Source: Lachnospiraceae bacterium
GTDB lineage: Bacteria; Bacillota; Clostridia; Lachnospirales; Lachnospiraceae
Direction of reading: 5' to 3'
Length of the DNA: 64,000 nt
Assembly (NCBI GenBank): GCA_019421365.1
Contig: JAHZFJ010000002.1
Coordinates: 186,001 to 250,000, forward strand
Shown here piece by piece: positions 1 through 9,676 of this stretch (position 1 is the stretch's first letter; every line of letters begins with the position of its first letter). The notes beneath the pieces are model-generated. The model saw only the letters and a list, made by a program, of their open reading frames with translations. It made no database searches and was not told the DNA's origin. A program made the translations under genes and the position numbers.

Positions 1-302
1 CGGGTGAGGGGGTAGTTGTTCCGGCGTTATCACAATCAGTTTCTATAAGAGAAGACGGAAGTATGCTTTTGACCATATCAAATTGCGATTTGAAAGAAGA
101 TTATGAGGTTACAGTAGACCTTGTAGGAAAAGAGTTGGGTGATTGCACTGCTGAATTATTGCAGTCAAAGGTTGATGCTTATAATTCCTTTGAAGATGGA
201 CATATAGTAGAGCCAGTAAGTTATGATGGATATAGAGTAGAAGGAGAAAAGTTAATCCTTACTGTACCTGCTTGTAGCGTAGTATCCCTAAAGGTGAGAT
301 AA
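1..302 (+). CDS. GH51 alpha-L-arabinofuranosidase, C-terminal end (partial)
   Basis: The reading frame is open from base 3 and its start lies outside the window. About 99 residues remain, ending in SVVSLKVR. This looks like the C-terminal beta-sandwich of GH51 alpha-L-arabinofuranosidases, with the family-like phrases LLTISNCDL, VDAYNSFED, and a closing VPACSVVSLKV. Such enzymes release arabinose from arabinoxylan or arabinan oligosaccharides in the cytoplasm. The catalytic (beta/alpha)8 barrel is not visible, so the assignment rests only on the tail. Its stop codon overlaps the start of the next gene (TAATG), which suggests translational coupling. Confidence 0.7.
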   Translation, partial: GEGVVVPALSQSVSIREDGSMLLTISNCDLKEDYEVTVDLVGKELGDCTAELLQSKVDAYNSFEDGHIVEPVSYDGYRVEGEKLILTVPACSVVSLKVR

Positions 303-553
303 TGGCTTGGGCATGTAAGAAATGTTTGCTCTCAGAGATTGATAAGGACCGATATTATGCAAGCATGTATGAATATATAGAATTACTACCTGTCGATATA
401 AAGACAGAAGAGATAGAATACCAAAGAAGGCTTTCTCTTTGCAAGGAATGTGATTACCTTGAGAATGGAATGTGTAGAAAATGTGGCTGTTTTGTTGAAG
501 TAAGGGCAGCAAAGAAAGTAAATTATTGCCCTAGTGAACGTAAATTTTGGTAG
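302..553 (+). CDS. Small cysteine-rich protein (DUF6171-like)
   Basis: This 83-residue protein has three cysteine groups: CKKC at residues 5-8, CKEC near 47-50, and CRKCGC near 58-63, followed by a late Cys in NYCPSERKFW. The spacing suggests zinc-ribbon-like metal binding. It resembles the small DUF6171 proteins that Clostridia often carry next to glycosidase or phage-like genes. The ATG shares one base with the stop of the upstream arabinofuranosidase gene, so it is probably translated by reinitiation. No function is known. The remark about family neighbours is recollection, not something shown here. Confidence 0.6.
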   Translation: MAWACKKCLLSEIDKDRYYASMYEYIELLPVDIKTEEIEYQRRLSLCKECDYLENGMCRKCGCFVEVRAAKKVNYCPSERKFW

Positions 554-685
554 GAAATATTGATTTACTATTGTGAAATCGACATAATGCGACTAGAATG
601 AAAAGTGAAAGTATATTCTAGTATTAGATCGACAGCGCCGCCGACCTAAAATAAAAAGACGTAAAAAGCGCCAGTAGGAGATAAC

Positions 686-2035
686 ATGTTGTTTTCAAAT
701 AGTAAGTTAAAGAAGTTAATAGTACCATTGATTATTGAACAGGTACTAGCTGTATTGGTTGGAATGTCCGATGTAGTCATGGTATCATCAGTAGGCGAGG
801 CAGCCATTTCAGGTGTCTCGCTTGTTGATATGATTAATAATCTAATTATAGCAATCTTTGCGGCATTAGCCACAGGAGGAGCTGTAGTAACAGCACAGTT
901 TATTGGTGCGAAGAGGAAAGATAAGGCATGTCGCTCAGCAAAACAATTACTGTTGATTGCCTTGACAATTTCAACAGTTGTAATGATTCTGTCGATCTTA
1001 TTCAGGAGAACTATACTATCGATATTGTTTGGAGCAATAGAGGAAGATGTTATGAGCAATGCATCAACCTACTTTGTAATAACTGCTTTATCATTCCCGT
1101 TTCTAGCTATCTATAATTCTAGTGCTGCATTGTTCCGTGCCATGGGTAACTCGAAGGTATCTATGAAGGTATCTGTTCTTATGAATATAATTAATATAGC
1201 AGGCAATGCAACCTTAATCTACGGCTTCAAGATGGGAGTTGAGGGTGTAGCAATACCGTCACTAGTCTCTAGGGCAGTGGCAGCTGGTATTATGTTCTTC
1301 CTATTATGTAATAAGAAGAATGAGGTGCATCTAGAGGGCAGAAATTTACAACCTGACTTGCACATGATTAAGAGGATCTTATATATTGGAATACCAAGTG
1401 GTATAGAGAGTGGATTGTTTCAGTTTGGACGAGTTATAGTTGTTAGTATAATTGCACGTTTTGGTACGATACAGATAGCTGCTAATGGAGTTGCTAATAC
1501 CATTGACAGTATGGGCTGTATAGCAGGACAAGCTATGAGTCTTGCAATGATTACAGTAATTGGACAATGCGTAGGTGCTAACGATGAAGCACAAGTTAAG
1601 TATTACACGAAGAAGCTATTAAAGATTACATATGCAATAACAGCGATTGCGAATACATGTATCTTACTTGCATTACCTTTGATCTTGCAATTGTTCTCGT
1701 TATCACCAGAGACTCGTAAATTGGCGTATATATTAATATTCATTCATAATGGTATGGCAATAATCCTATGGCCAGCTTCCTTCACATTACCGAATGCATT
1801 AAGGGCATGTAATGATGTGAAATTTGCCATGATTTTGTCCATCTTTTCTATGTGTATGTTCCGTGTTCTATTCAGTTATATATTAGGAGTGGGGTTAGGA
1901 CTAGGTGCACTAGGCGTATGGATGGCTATGATTATGGACTGGGTTTTCCGTGTGTGTTTCTTTGTCTGGAGATTTGCAAGAGGCAAATGGAGAGCAAAAG
2001 CGGGATTTATTGATTCGGCTGTAGTTAATTATTAG
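686..2035 (+). CDS. MATE family efflux transporter
   Basis: The 449-residue protein has about twelve hydrophobic segments and two homologous halves, typical of MATE/NorM cation-coupled multidrug exporters in the cytoplasmic membrane. Family-like phrases are EQVLAVLVGMSDVVMVSSVGEAAISGVSL in the first helix pair and ATGGAVVTAQFIGAKRKDKA in helices 2-3. In the second half ANGVANTIDSMGCIAGQAMS is the matching repeat. Length is normal for the family. The start is supported by AGTAGGAGATAAC just upstream of ATG. The substrate cannot be inferred. The gene stands alone and is followed by a long hairpin terminator. Confidence 0.88.
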   Translation: MLFSNSKLKKLIVPLIIEQVLAVLVGMSDVVMVSSVGEAAISGVSLVDMINNLIIAIFAALATGGAVVTAQFIGAKRKDKACRSAKQLLLIALTISTVVMILSILFRRTILSILFGAIEEDVMSNASTYFVITALSFPFLAIYNSSAALFRAMGNSKVSMKVSVLMNIINIAGNATLIYGFKMGVEGVAIPSLVSRAVAAGIMFFLLCNKKNEVHLEGRNLQPDLHMIKRILYIGIPSGIESGLFQFGRVIVVSIIARFGTIQIAANGVANTIDSMGCIAGQAMSLAMITVIGQCVGANDEAQVKYYTKKLLKITYAITAIANTCILLALPLILQLFSLSPETRKLAYILIFIHNGMAIILWPASFTLPNALRACNDVKFAMILSIFSMCMFRVLFSYILGVGLGLGALGVWMAMIMDWVFRVCFFVWRFARGKWRAKAGFIDSAVVNY

Positions 2036-2058
2036 CATAAATCCATTCATATATCTAT

Positions 2059-2145
2059 AAAAGACAATCTTCATGGTTTATATGTGGCTTCACGGATATT
2101 ACGTATCCGCGAAGCCAAACAAGCCATTTTGAAGATTGTCTTTTT
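2059..2145 (+). terminator. Long nested hairpin, recurrent terminator family copy A
   Basis: The outer arms AAAAGACAATCTTCA and TGAAGATTGTCTTTTT flank an inner inverted repeat with arms TGGCTTC-CGGATA and TATCCG-GAAGCCA. It sits between the convergent MATE gene and the minus-strand glycosidase-like gene and ends in a T-run on the plus strand and A-run at the other side, so it can terminate both. Related copies lie at 35831-35918 and 57041-57125. Confidence 0.75.
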
Positions 2146-2177
2146 CGTATTACATTTATTACATAACTCTTGATCGA

Positions 2178-3905
2178 TTACGATGGAGTATTCAATCGTT
2201 TAATTTGATATACCATATTGGTTGATGGGTATGCTTCTACGGTGAAGATAGTCTCTCCATTAAGCGAGGTACCTGTGACTTCACGCTGTCTTTCTATATC
2301 ATATAGGACAACATCTTCCTCATTAATAACGATAGATATGTTATGTATGAAAGGATTGAAAGAACGAACGATGAAAGTATCATTATCATACGTAAAGAGT
2401 GTTACGTTCGATGGAGATTGTAAACGTATACGCATATGATCCTGAATGGATTCTCGTATTGTATTAAGAATTGTCTCAGGGTAGTTATATAGATCACCAA
2501 AATCATCTGGAATAGTTACTATAAACATACGGCCGTTACCGTATGTGGTCTTCAATAGGATTGGGAAATTGTTATCCGTTCCTAGTCCGCCTATTAACTC
2601 CCATACATCATTGGTAAAGAACTCAAGCTGAGGTATTAAAATCTTATTAGCAGCTTCTACATGCCCTCCGTAAGATACACCACCATTTGGTGAATAGGCG
2701 TAGGAATTCACAAGTGCTTTCCTACAGGTATGATTAACATGCATGAATTCAAGGAAGTCTTCTCCAAGTTTCTCAACAAAACCAGAAGTCACCATTACAT
2801 CTGCACCATTCATCAAGCTATTCTTAACTTTTTCTATGATATCACGGTCGCAAGCAGCGTTCGCTGTTAATAGAATATTTTTAGATTCGCTAGGGTACGT
2901 TGGATAAGGATCAAGTGGTATACCACACATACCAATATAATTATGTAGAAAGTCTTCGCCGTGGCTATGGTATGGAAGATAGGTAGCTACACCTGTTGGC
3001 GTCCCTAATAATTGAAGATATCCATCAACATCATCCATCATTCGTCCTACAGCGGGCGCAAAGTTATGGAAAGTGGGATCTTTCGTTAAGGAAGATAAGT
3101 TGAATAACATGGCTTCCTTTGCCTTTGCAAACAATGTAAGATAAGCCTGATCAAGATAGGAAGTTAGGTTATACGTACATTCGTAAGGGTCAAACCATCC
3201 ACCTAGGTTTTTACCAGGTTTTACATGTTCTAAGTAACGAACGATAAAGTAACTAAGGTATTTAGGTAGATGTTGCTGTGAATACATAGGGTTTCTAGTT
3301 TCTGTTCCGGTATATATATAATCGAAGATAAGTGGTTCATCTTCTAGGTTATATCCGGCATCCTGATAATGTTCATACCAGTTAGGATATTTGATAATTG
3401 CTTTGACATTCGGATTAACGTCTTTTGCTGTTTTAACGATAACATTCTCAGAGATATCTTTCATTAAATCTAAACGGAATTGTGTCCAAGAACGAGTACC
3501 TTTTGACTCAATACATCTTGGGCAACGACAGTTTGTAAAGTAGAAATCATCTAGAATGAATTCATCAAACAGTTTAGCAGTAAGCGTTACAATGGTTTTG
3601 AGCTTCTCTCTTGTTTGATTTGAAGTATAACAGAAAGGATGAAATCCGCCGTCACCATGGTCTTCATTTTCAGTGGTGATACCACCTGCAACTCTCATCC
3701 CTTTTGATTCAAAAAAGGACTTTAGTGTTTGGAGTTCTTTTTCTGTTAGTATGCTACCGCCTCGATAGGTTTCAAGATAGACTTTACCTACGTTAGTATG
3801 TTTTACAAGCTCATCAAAGTGCTGTTCAAATGCTGAAAAATCCTGAATATCTGCAATAGAGAAGACAGGACAGTACACGCTTGAACTAAAGTTTTTAAAT
3901 CCCAT
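2178..3905 (-). CDS. Uncharacterised TIM-barrel glycosidase-like protein
   Basis: I do not recognise a named family for this 575-residue protein. It has no signal peptide, so it is probably cytoplasmic. The N-terminal ~330 residues read like a (beta/alpha)8 barrel: GKVYLETYRGG early, then FILDDFYFTNCRCPRC (residues about 115-130) with a DD pair and a CxCxxC cluster, and later FDYIYTGTE and GGWFDPYE. Residues ~340-480 contain NILLTANAACDRDIIEKV and NGADVMVTSGFV, which resemble the GATase-like domain that follows the barrel in GH42-type enzymes. A beta-rich tail ends the protein. The start has a strong AAGGAGGT site. It lies close to a GH51 gene, so a role in plant glycan turnover is a reasonable guess, but it is only a guess. 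Confidence 0.55.
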   Translation of the reverse strand: MGFKNFSSSVYCPVFSIADIQDFSAFEQHFDELVKHTNVGKVYLETYRGGSILTEKELQTLKSFFESKGMRVAGGITTENEDHGDGGFHPFCYTSNQTREKLKTIVTLTAKLFDEFILDDFYFTNCRCPRCIESKGTRSWTQFRLDLMKDISENVIVKTAKDVNPNVKAIIKYPNWYEHYQDAGYNLEDEPLIFDYIYTGTETRNPMYSQQHLPKYLSYFIVRYLEHVKPGKNLGGWFDPYECTYNLTSYLDQAYLTLFAKAKEAMLFNLSSLTKDPTFHNFAPAVGRMMDDVDGYLQLLGTPTGVATYLPYHSHGEDFLHNYIGMCGIPLDPYPTYPSESKNILLTANAACDRDIIEKVKNSLMNGADVMVTSGFVEKLGEDFLEFMHVNHTCRKALVNSYAYSPNGGVSYGGHVEAANKILIPQLEFFTNDVWELIGGLGTDNNFPILLKTTYGNGRMFIVTIPDDFGDLYNYPETILNTIRESIQDHMRIRLQSPSNVTLFTYDNDTFIVRSFNPFIHNISIVINEEDVVLYDIERQREVTGTSLNGETIFTVEAYPSTNMVYQIKRLNTPS

Positions 3906-4121
3906 AAGTATATTACCTCCTTAGTATGTAACAGTTATATACTAGTTATAGCAAAGAAGACCAAACTTAAATAGTGGGATATTTAGAGATAAAAGATGTA
4001 GAAAATGCAGAAAATGGAGAAGCACTTAAATGCAAAATATTGTATTCTGAAAAAGCAATACTAATTTAACAATTTAAGTGCTCTAAATTAAGATACTTTA
4101 GTTAATATGATAACATAATTA

Positions 4122-5873
4122 TTACTTAATTGAATCAATCCATTTATCAAGGTATTTATCGATTACATAAAATTGACTAGGACCAGTCTTAAGAATGAAT
4201 TCATGATAGTCTTTTTCGGAGAATTTATCACCTAATGCTTTTTCCGCTTTGTTACGTAATTCCATCATCTCAATATAGCCAATTGTATATTGGAGATAGT
4301 TAGCAGGTTCTTCAACCATAGCAATATAGAATTGGTCCAATGTGTCCTCATCTGTTATGCCAAGCATACTCTTAAGGTAATTATCAGAATCTTCTCTAGT
4401 CCAACCCTCATAGTTAATACCAATATCAGCTCTTGCATACATCATAAGAATAACAGCATTGTTTTGTTCGAGAAGGCTTGCTAAGTTATCATCAATACCT
4501 GCCATATGATAAGATATCATCTCAACATAAGTTGCCCAACCTTCAGAATACCCGCCAAAGTTCATAGTGCTACGAACAGGATTGGGATTTTGTTGTGCGT
4601 AATATACGTTTTGGAATAGATGTCCAGGATAACCCTCGTGTGCTAATGTGGTGAAGATTTGTGATAAGTCGAACTTATCACTGCCATTGATATAGATGGA
4701 ATTCTCTGCGTAATTATCAATAGCAGGAGTAAGGTAGAATGCTGGGCTTATAAAATCTTCAAGGGATTTATGAACATATTTAACTGTGTAATTTACTTCA
4801 TCCATATCAGGGAAGCGATCTTTAATTGCATCTTGAAGATAAGTAAGAATCTCTTCGGGATCTGTCATCGGATAAGAAGGATTACTTGCTTGATCAAGAA
4901 GAGTAGCATCTTTTGCGAGAAGAACTTGCATACTTGCAATATTCTTGTTCATGTACTTATCAAGAAGCTTGATTAAATCCTCTACGCTACGATTAGAACC
5001 TGTTTCCGAACGAACCAATGATTCGTAATATTCTTTTCCTTTTTCATAGTTACTTAAACCTCCTTCGTTTGTTCCGGTACCCTTCAGACTTTTTAATCCG
5101 TCAATGAGTAGTTGATAAGCTGGAATTACATAGTTTAAAACGGCATCTTTATTCTTTTCTTGATAAGCTTTAATCTCATCTTTCGTTAAACCTTCATATT
5201 GTTCAACCTTATCATTGAATACGGTAATAAGGAAGTTGTTTTCTTTGTCGCTTATTAATGATTCGCATTGCTTAATGATATCATCTGCACTTCGATCACT
5301 CATGAACAGACCAGCGTCTGATTTTAGTTTCTCAAATTCGATAATTTGATTAAAGTAATCATATGTACATGGTAGTAATTCAAGGTATGCGTCAATATCA
5401 TCTTTGTCGTAAAAACTATATTCGGCATACAGTATAGGAAGTTGTGCTTGCAATCCAACAGTAGGACTTAGAATTTCATAATACAAAAGTAAATCTTCCG
5501 CACCGTCATCAACCTTATAATAGTCTTTCATAATATCGTAAGTGAGTTTTTGATCATCAGTAAGCTTCTTATAATTAATATCTTTTAAACGTGCCGAGTA
5601 ATTTTCACATTTAGCAAGGTTCTCTTTCATTTCTTCTAATGAAAAATCGCCAAGAGTTGGTTTGTAATCGGTGATGCCGTAAGTTTCAGGATTTGCTAAC
5701 GTATAATTGAGAGTTATGCTGTCACTTTGTACATTATCTAAAAAGACTTCTTTTGTTAAAGCGTCAAATTCCTCTTGTGTTTGAACAGCACTCTTACCTT
5801 TATCGCAACCTGTCATGGCTAATATAAGGACAATAAGTGAGAGTAGTAGATACAATTTCTTGGATTTCTTCAT
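4122..5873 (-). CDS. DUF885 family lipoprotein, putative zinc peptidase
   Basis: The 583-residue protein begins MKKSKKLYLLLSLIVLILAM and reaches a lipobox cysteine at TGC, so it is probably a lipid-anchored surface protein. The body matches DUF885 proteins, which are helical and peptidase-like. The metal-site motif is HEGYPGHLFQ (an HExxxH arrangement), followed further on by EGWATYVEMISY, as in the family. The ATG used here follows GGAGGTAACT; an in-frame upstream extension lacks a ribosome site. Peptidase activity is inferred from the family. The gene is monocistronic, transcribed away from metG. Confidence 0.8.
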   Translation of the reverse strand: MKKSKKLYLLLSLIVLILAMTGCDKGKSAVQTQEEFDALTKEVFLDNVQSDSITLNYTLANPETYGITDYKPTLGDFSLEEMKENLAKCENYSARLKDINYKKLTDDQKLTYDIMKDYYKVDDGAEDLLLYYEILSPTVGLQAQLPILYAEYSFYDKDDIDAYLELLPCTYDYFNQIIEFEKLKSDAGLFMSDRSADDIIKQCESLISDKENNFLITVFNDKVEQYEGLTKDEIKAYQEKNKDAVLNYVIPAYQLLIDGLKSLKGTGTNEGGLSNYEKGKEYYESLVRSETGSNRSVEDLIKLLDKYMNKNIASMQVLLAKDATLLDQASNPSYPMTDPEEILTYLQDAIKDRFPDMDEVNYTVKYVHKSLEDFISPAFYLTPAIDNYAENSIYINGSDKFDLSQIFTTLAHEGYPGHLFQNVYYAQQNPNPVRSTMNFGGYSEGWATYVEMISYHMAGIDDNLASLLEQNNAVILMMYARADIGINYEGWTREDSDNYLKSMLGITDEDTLDQFYIAMVEEPANYLQYTIGYIEMMELRNKAEKALGDKFSEKDYHEFILKTGPSQFYVIDKYLDKWIDSIK

Positions 5874-5933
5874 AGTTACCTCCATACCTACGCAGTTTTT
5901 CTCGACATGCTTGTGGCGTAGACACAAACTTGT

Positions 5934-5947
5934 TTGATAAATATCAA
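5934..5947. promoter_or_regulatory. 14-bp perfect palindrome upstream of the DUF885 gene
   Basis: TTGATAAATATCAA is a perfect palindrome lying about 60 bases upstream of the DUF885 start codon. A second half-like TTTTGATAAA follows some 25 bases further away. It could be an operator for a dimeric regulator, but it is AT-rich and could be chance. No regulator is assigned. Confidence 0.25.
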
Positions 5948-6197
5948 CTTAGGACAATGTCCGTTTTGATAAACTATTTAATATCTTACTATTAATAGTA
6001 TCCACTCCTGATTGTAGTATGTCAGGAATTTTACTAAAATCATACTATTCACAAACTTTTAAGAAAGGTCAAGCTGAATAGTTAGTAATAGTTTAACACA
6101 CATAGTGTATATTAATATATTAGTAAAAGAAAGTAAATAGAAACTAGTCGAATAGATTATTAGATTTGGTATGATACTAACAGTAAGGAAAATTATT

Positions 6198-6226
6198 TTG
6201 ACATTAATGTATGGGAATGCTATACT
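6198..6226 (+). promoter_or_regulatory. SigA-type promoter for the metG T-box leader
   Basis: TTGACA and TATACT are separated by exactly 17 bases. The predicted start point, near 6233, lies just before the T-box stem I. Confidence 0.75.
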
Positions 6227-6249
6227 ACTTAATAATATGAAAATGCTGT

Positions 6250-6600
6250 GAAGAGAAGAGTACATGTGTAAAGAATTAACAGAGAGCCTTGTTAGCTGAG
6301 AATAGGTAATTGCTAAGCGCATGGAAGATGGTCTTGGAGCTTCGTTTCTGAATGAGTGGTACAATGTTACATGTATACTCTTTAGGAAATGACGGGAATC
6401 TGCAACCGTTACCATGCAAGACTGTTACTAAGACGTAGACAATAGTTTTGACATTTCTCATATTCAAATCTATGTAGCTATAGCTAAGTTAGCAGTTGCT
6501 AAGTTCTATTTTGTGAAAAATAGAAGAATTAAAGTGGTATCACGAGACTTCATCTCGTCTTTAAACGAAATCATAGGATTTCCTTAAGGGCGAATTTTTT
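6250..6600 (+). promoter_or_regulatory. T-box leader (methionine) of metG
   Basis: Stem I is closed by AGAGTACATGTGTAA pairing with TTACATGTATACTCT. The left side carries the conserved AGAGAGCC stretch, and the right side contains GAATGAGT, where ATG at 6352-6354 followed by A is the likely methionine specifier. The T-box bulge AAAGTGGTATCACGA is at 6531-6545 and overlaps a hairpin ACGAGA/TCTCGT and a T-rich run before metG. In such leaders uncharged tRNA pairs with specifier and T-box and stabilises the antiterminator, so metG would be induced when Met-tRNA is uncharged. The exact terminator pairing was not resolved by eye. Confidence 0.85.
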
Positions 6601-6654
6601 TTGCCTAAAAAATTAAAAATCTCTTTTATAGCGTTCAACAGGAGGAATGATTAC

Positions 6655-8616
6655 ATGAGTAAAAAACCGTATTATATTAGTACTGCGATTGCGTACACAT
6701 CAGGAAAACCACATATTGGTAACACATATGAAATCGTATTAGCAGATAGTATTGCAAGATTCAAACGTGTACAGGGATTTGATGTGTACTTCCAAACAGG
6801 AACAGATGAACATGGTCAAAAAATTGAGTTAAAAGCAGAAGATGCTGGTATTACACCACAAGAATTCGTAGATGGAGTTGCTGGTCAAATCAGAGGAATC
6901 TGGGATCTTATGAATACTTCTTATGACAAATTCGTTCGTACAACGGATAAAGATCATGAAAAACAAGTACAGAAGATCTTTAAGAAACTATATGACAAAG
7001 GTGATATCTACAAAGGTTTCTACGAAGGTATGTATTGTACTCCATGTGAATCTTTCTTCACTTCTTCTCAATTAGTAGATGGGAAATGTCCAGATTGCGG
7101 AAGAGATTGTCAACCAGCTAAGGAAGAAGCATATTTCTTGAAATTAAGCAATTACACAGACCGTTTAATTGAGCATATTAATACACATCCAGAATTCATT
7201 CAGCCAGAATCAAGAAAGAATGAGATGATGAACAACTTCATCTTAGCAGGACTTCAAGATTTATGTGTATCTAGAACATCATTCAAATGGGGTATCCCAG
7301 TAGATTTTGATGATAGGCACGTTGTATATGTATGGCTTGATGCACTAAGCAACTATATCACAGGACTTGGTTATGATGTAGATGGTAACAATGGAGAAAA
7401 CTACGGTAAGTATTGGCCAGCTGACCTTCACTTAATCGGAAAAGATATTTTACGTTTCCATACAATCTATTGGCCGATCATGTTAATGGCACTTGAATTA
7501 CCATTACCAAAACAAATCTTTGGTCATCCATGGTTATTACAAGGTGATGGTAAGATGAGTAAATCCAAAGGAAATGTACTTTATCCAGATGATTTAGTTG
7601 ATTTCTTTGGTGTAGATGCGGTTCGTTATTTTGTGTTACATGAAATGCCATTTGATAATGATGGTGTTATTACGTGGGAACTTATGGTTGAGAGAATGAA
7701 TTCAGACTTAGCTAATACACTCGGAAACTTAGTTAACCGTACAATTTCCATGTCAAATAAATACTTTGGTGGTGTAGTTTCAAATACAAACGTAAAAGAA
7801 GACGTTGATGATGAGTTAATTGCTTTAGCCTTACAAACACCAAATAAAGTTGTAGAGAAGATGGATAAATTACGTGTTGCGGATGCAATTTCTGAAATCT
7901 TTATTTTATTCAAACGATGTAACAAATATATTGATGAAACAATGCCTTGGGCACTTGCGAAAGATGAAAGTAAGAAGGAAAGATTGGAAACAGTTTTATA
8001 TAACTTAGTAGAATCAATCTGCATTGGCGCAAGTTTGTTAGAATCATTCATGCCAGAAACATCATCAAAGATTCTTAGTCAATTAAATACAAGTGCGCGT
8101 TCTATAGAAGAGATGAATGAGTACGGTAAATATCCATCAGGTAATAAAGTTACAGATGCTCCTGAAATCTTATTTATGAGACTTGATCTTGAAGAAGTTA
8201 TGAAGAAAGTTGAAGAGATGAAAGAAGCACAGATGAAAGATGCTGTTCCACAGAAAGAGGAAGAACCAGTGATTGATATTGAACCAAAAGCTGAAATAGA
8301 ATATGATGACTTTATGAAGATGCAATTCCAAGTTGGAGAAATCATTGCATGTGAAGAAGTAAAGAAATCAAAGAAATTACTTTGTTCACAAGTTAAAATT
8401 GGTAGCGGGGTAAAACAAATTGTATCGGGAATTAAAGCACACTACACTGCAGAAGAGATGGTTGGTAAGAAAGTTATGGTATTAGTAAACTTAAAACCAG
8501 CTAAATTAGCAGGTGTATTATCAGAAGGTATGCTTTTATGTGCAGAGGATGAGAACGGCGAATTAGCACTTATGATACCTGAGAAGAAGATGCCATCTGG
8601 AGCAGAGATCTGCTAA
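6655..8616 (+). CDS. metG: Methionyl-tRNA synthetase
   Basis: This 653-residue cytoplasmic enzyme charges tRNA(Met) with methionine. The class I signatures are visible: PHIGN at residues 19-23 and KMSKS at 300-304. The connective peptide has a zinc knuckle-like pair, CTPC near residue 128 and CPDCGRDC near 148. A C-terminal EMAP/Trbp111-type tRNA-binding domain (about residues 545-653) contains FQVGEIIACEEVKKS, SGIKAHY and VLVNLKPAKL; this fusion is the dimeric bacterial form. The ATG chosen follows AGGAGGAATGATTAC; an upstream TTG in the leader has no site. Expression is under the T-box leader directly upstream. Confidence 0.96.
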   Translation: MSKKPYYISTAIAYTSGKPHIGNTYEIVLADSIARFKRVQGFDVYFQTGTDEHGQKIELKAEDAGITPQEFVDGVAGQIRGIWDLMNTSYDKFVRTTDKDHEKQVQKIFKKLYDKGDIYKGFYEGMYCTPCESFFTSSQLVDGKCPDCGRDCQPAKEEAYFLKLSNYTDRLIEHINTHPEFIQPESRKNEMMNNFILAGLQDLCVSRTSFKWGIPVDFDDRHVVYVWLDALSNYITGLGYDVDGNNGENYGKYWPADLHLIGKDILRFHTIYWPIMLMALELPLPKQIFGHPWLLQGDGKMSKSKGNVLYPDDLVDFFGVDAVRYFVLHEMPFDNDGVITWELMVERMNSDLANTLGNLVNRTISMSNKYFGGVVSNTNVKEDVDDELIALALQTPNKVVEKMDKLRVADAISEIFILFKRCNKYIDETMPWALAKDESKKERLETVLYNLVESICIGASLLESFMPETSSKILSQLNTSARSIEEMNEYGKYPSGNKVTDAPEILFMRLDLEEVMKKVEEMKEAQMKDAVPQKEEEPVIDIEPKAEIEYDDFMKMQFQVGEIIACEEVKKSKKLLCSQVKIGSGVKQIVSGIKAHYTAEEMVGKKVMVLVNLKPAKLAGVLSEGMLLCAEDENGELALMIPEKKMPSGAEIC

Positions 8617-8697
8617 AATCAGTATTAAATTCGATTCCCGGATTCGAATAAAAGCAAGCAACAGCTCGAGTTTTGAATAATGTAGGTAATCAAAGAA

Positions 8698-8730
8698 GAA
8701 GAGGCTTATAGAATAGTCTCTTCTTTTTTT
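8698..8730 (+). terminator. Rho-independent terminator after metG
   Basis: Arms GAAGAGGCT and AGTCTCTTC pair with one G-U and are followed by TTTTTTT. A second imperfect palindrome, ATTCGATTCC-C-GGATTCGAAT, lies just after the metG stop but has no loop or T-run. Confidence 0.75.
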
Positions 8731-8890
8731 GATTGGAAGATAGCTTTGTTGCCTAATTTACTTGTAACTTATAGGTTACTTGGTTATAATAAGGAATGAA
8801 AATTACGTAGGAAAGGTCAAAGAATTGATTGACCTAGGACGATGATAATTGAAGTGAAGCGTTGACAACTTAAGATAATGGAGGCTAATT

Positions 8891-9655
8891 ATGATAATTG
8901 ATACACATGCACATTATGATGATGAACAATTTGATATAGATAGAGAAGAAATATTGAATAAAATGGCTGAGAATGGGATTGAGCTAATAGTAAATGTAGG
9001 TGCAGATATGAAGACCTCAGAGCATACGCTTAAACTTACAGAACAATTTCCGTTTGTTTATGGTGCCGTTGGCGTACATCCTAGTAGTTCAATGGAATTA
9101 GATGAGACGAAAATAGAACGATTGAAGGAATTGGCAAACATGCCTAAGATAGTAGCAATAGGAGAGATCGGATTAGACTATTACTGGGATGAACCAGATC
9201 ATGATACGCAAAAAAAATGGTTTGATCGTCAGATGGAACTAGCAAGAGAAGTAAAACTGCCTATGATTATTCATAGTAGAGATGCTGCAAAAGATACTTT
9301 AGATATGATGAAAGCGGCTCATGCGGGAGATATTTCAGGTGTAATCCATTGTTACTCTTACTCTGTAGAAATGGCGAGAGAGTATCTTAATATGGGATTT
9401 TACCTTGGTATTGGTGGTGTGGTAACATTTAAGAATGCCAAGAAATTAAAAGAGGTTGTAGAGTATATACCTATTGAGAGTATCGTATTAGAAACGGATT
9501 GCCCTTATCTAGCACCAGAACCAAACAGAGGGAAGAGAAATTCTTCACTATATCTACCAAGTGTGGTAGAAGAGATCGCAAGAATTAAAGGTCTTGATGC
9601 CGAAGAAGTAATAGAACTTACAAAAATAAATGCAACAAAATTATATCGTTTATAA
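8891..9655 (+). CDS. tatD: TatD family metal-dependent hydrolase/DNase
   Basis: The 254-residue protein is a TatD/YcfH-type TIM-barrel hydrolase. The first metal site is DTHAHYDD at residues 4-11. Further ligands are in AIGEIGLDYYW (Glu), MIIHSRDA (His), VIHCYSYS (His) and ETDCPYLAPEPNRGKRN (Asp). Family members are 3'-5' exonucleases or deoxyribonucleases; the physiological substrate here is not shown. The ATG follows AATGGAGGCTAATT. It stands 21 bases ahead of rsmA, the common Firmicute order metG-tatD-(rnmV)-rsmA, although rnmV is absent between them here. Confidence 0.93.
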   Translation: MIIDTHAHYDDEQFDIDREEILNKMAENGIELIVNVGADMKTSEHTLKLTEQFPFVYGAVGVHPSSSMELDETKIERLKELANMPKIVAIGEIGLDYYWDEPDHDTQKKWFDRQMELAREVKLPMIIHSRDAAKDTLDMMKAAHAGDISGVIHCYSYSVEMAREYLNMGFYLGIGGVVTFKNAKKLKEVVEYIPIESIVLETDCPYLAPEPNRGKRNSSLYLPSVVEEIARIKGLDAEEVIELTKINATKLYRL

Positions 9656-9676
9656 GAAAGTAAAGAGGATAATTGA

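Noticed and set aside
6059..6467. Minus-strand frames across the metG leader
   Set aside because: They run through a clear T-box RNA transcribed on the plus strand and lack ribosome sites.
8625..8650. TTCGATTCCCGG after metG resembles a tRNA T-arm
   Set aside because: No acceptor, D or anticodon arm surrounds it; it is part of a 21-base imperfect palindrome.
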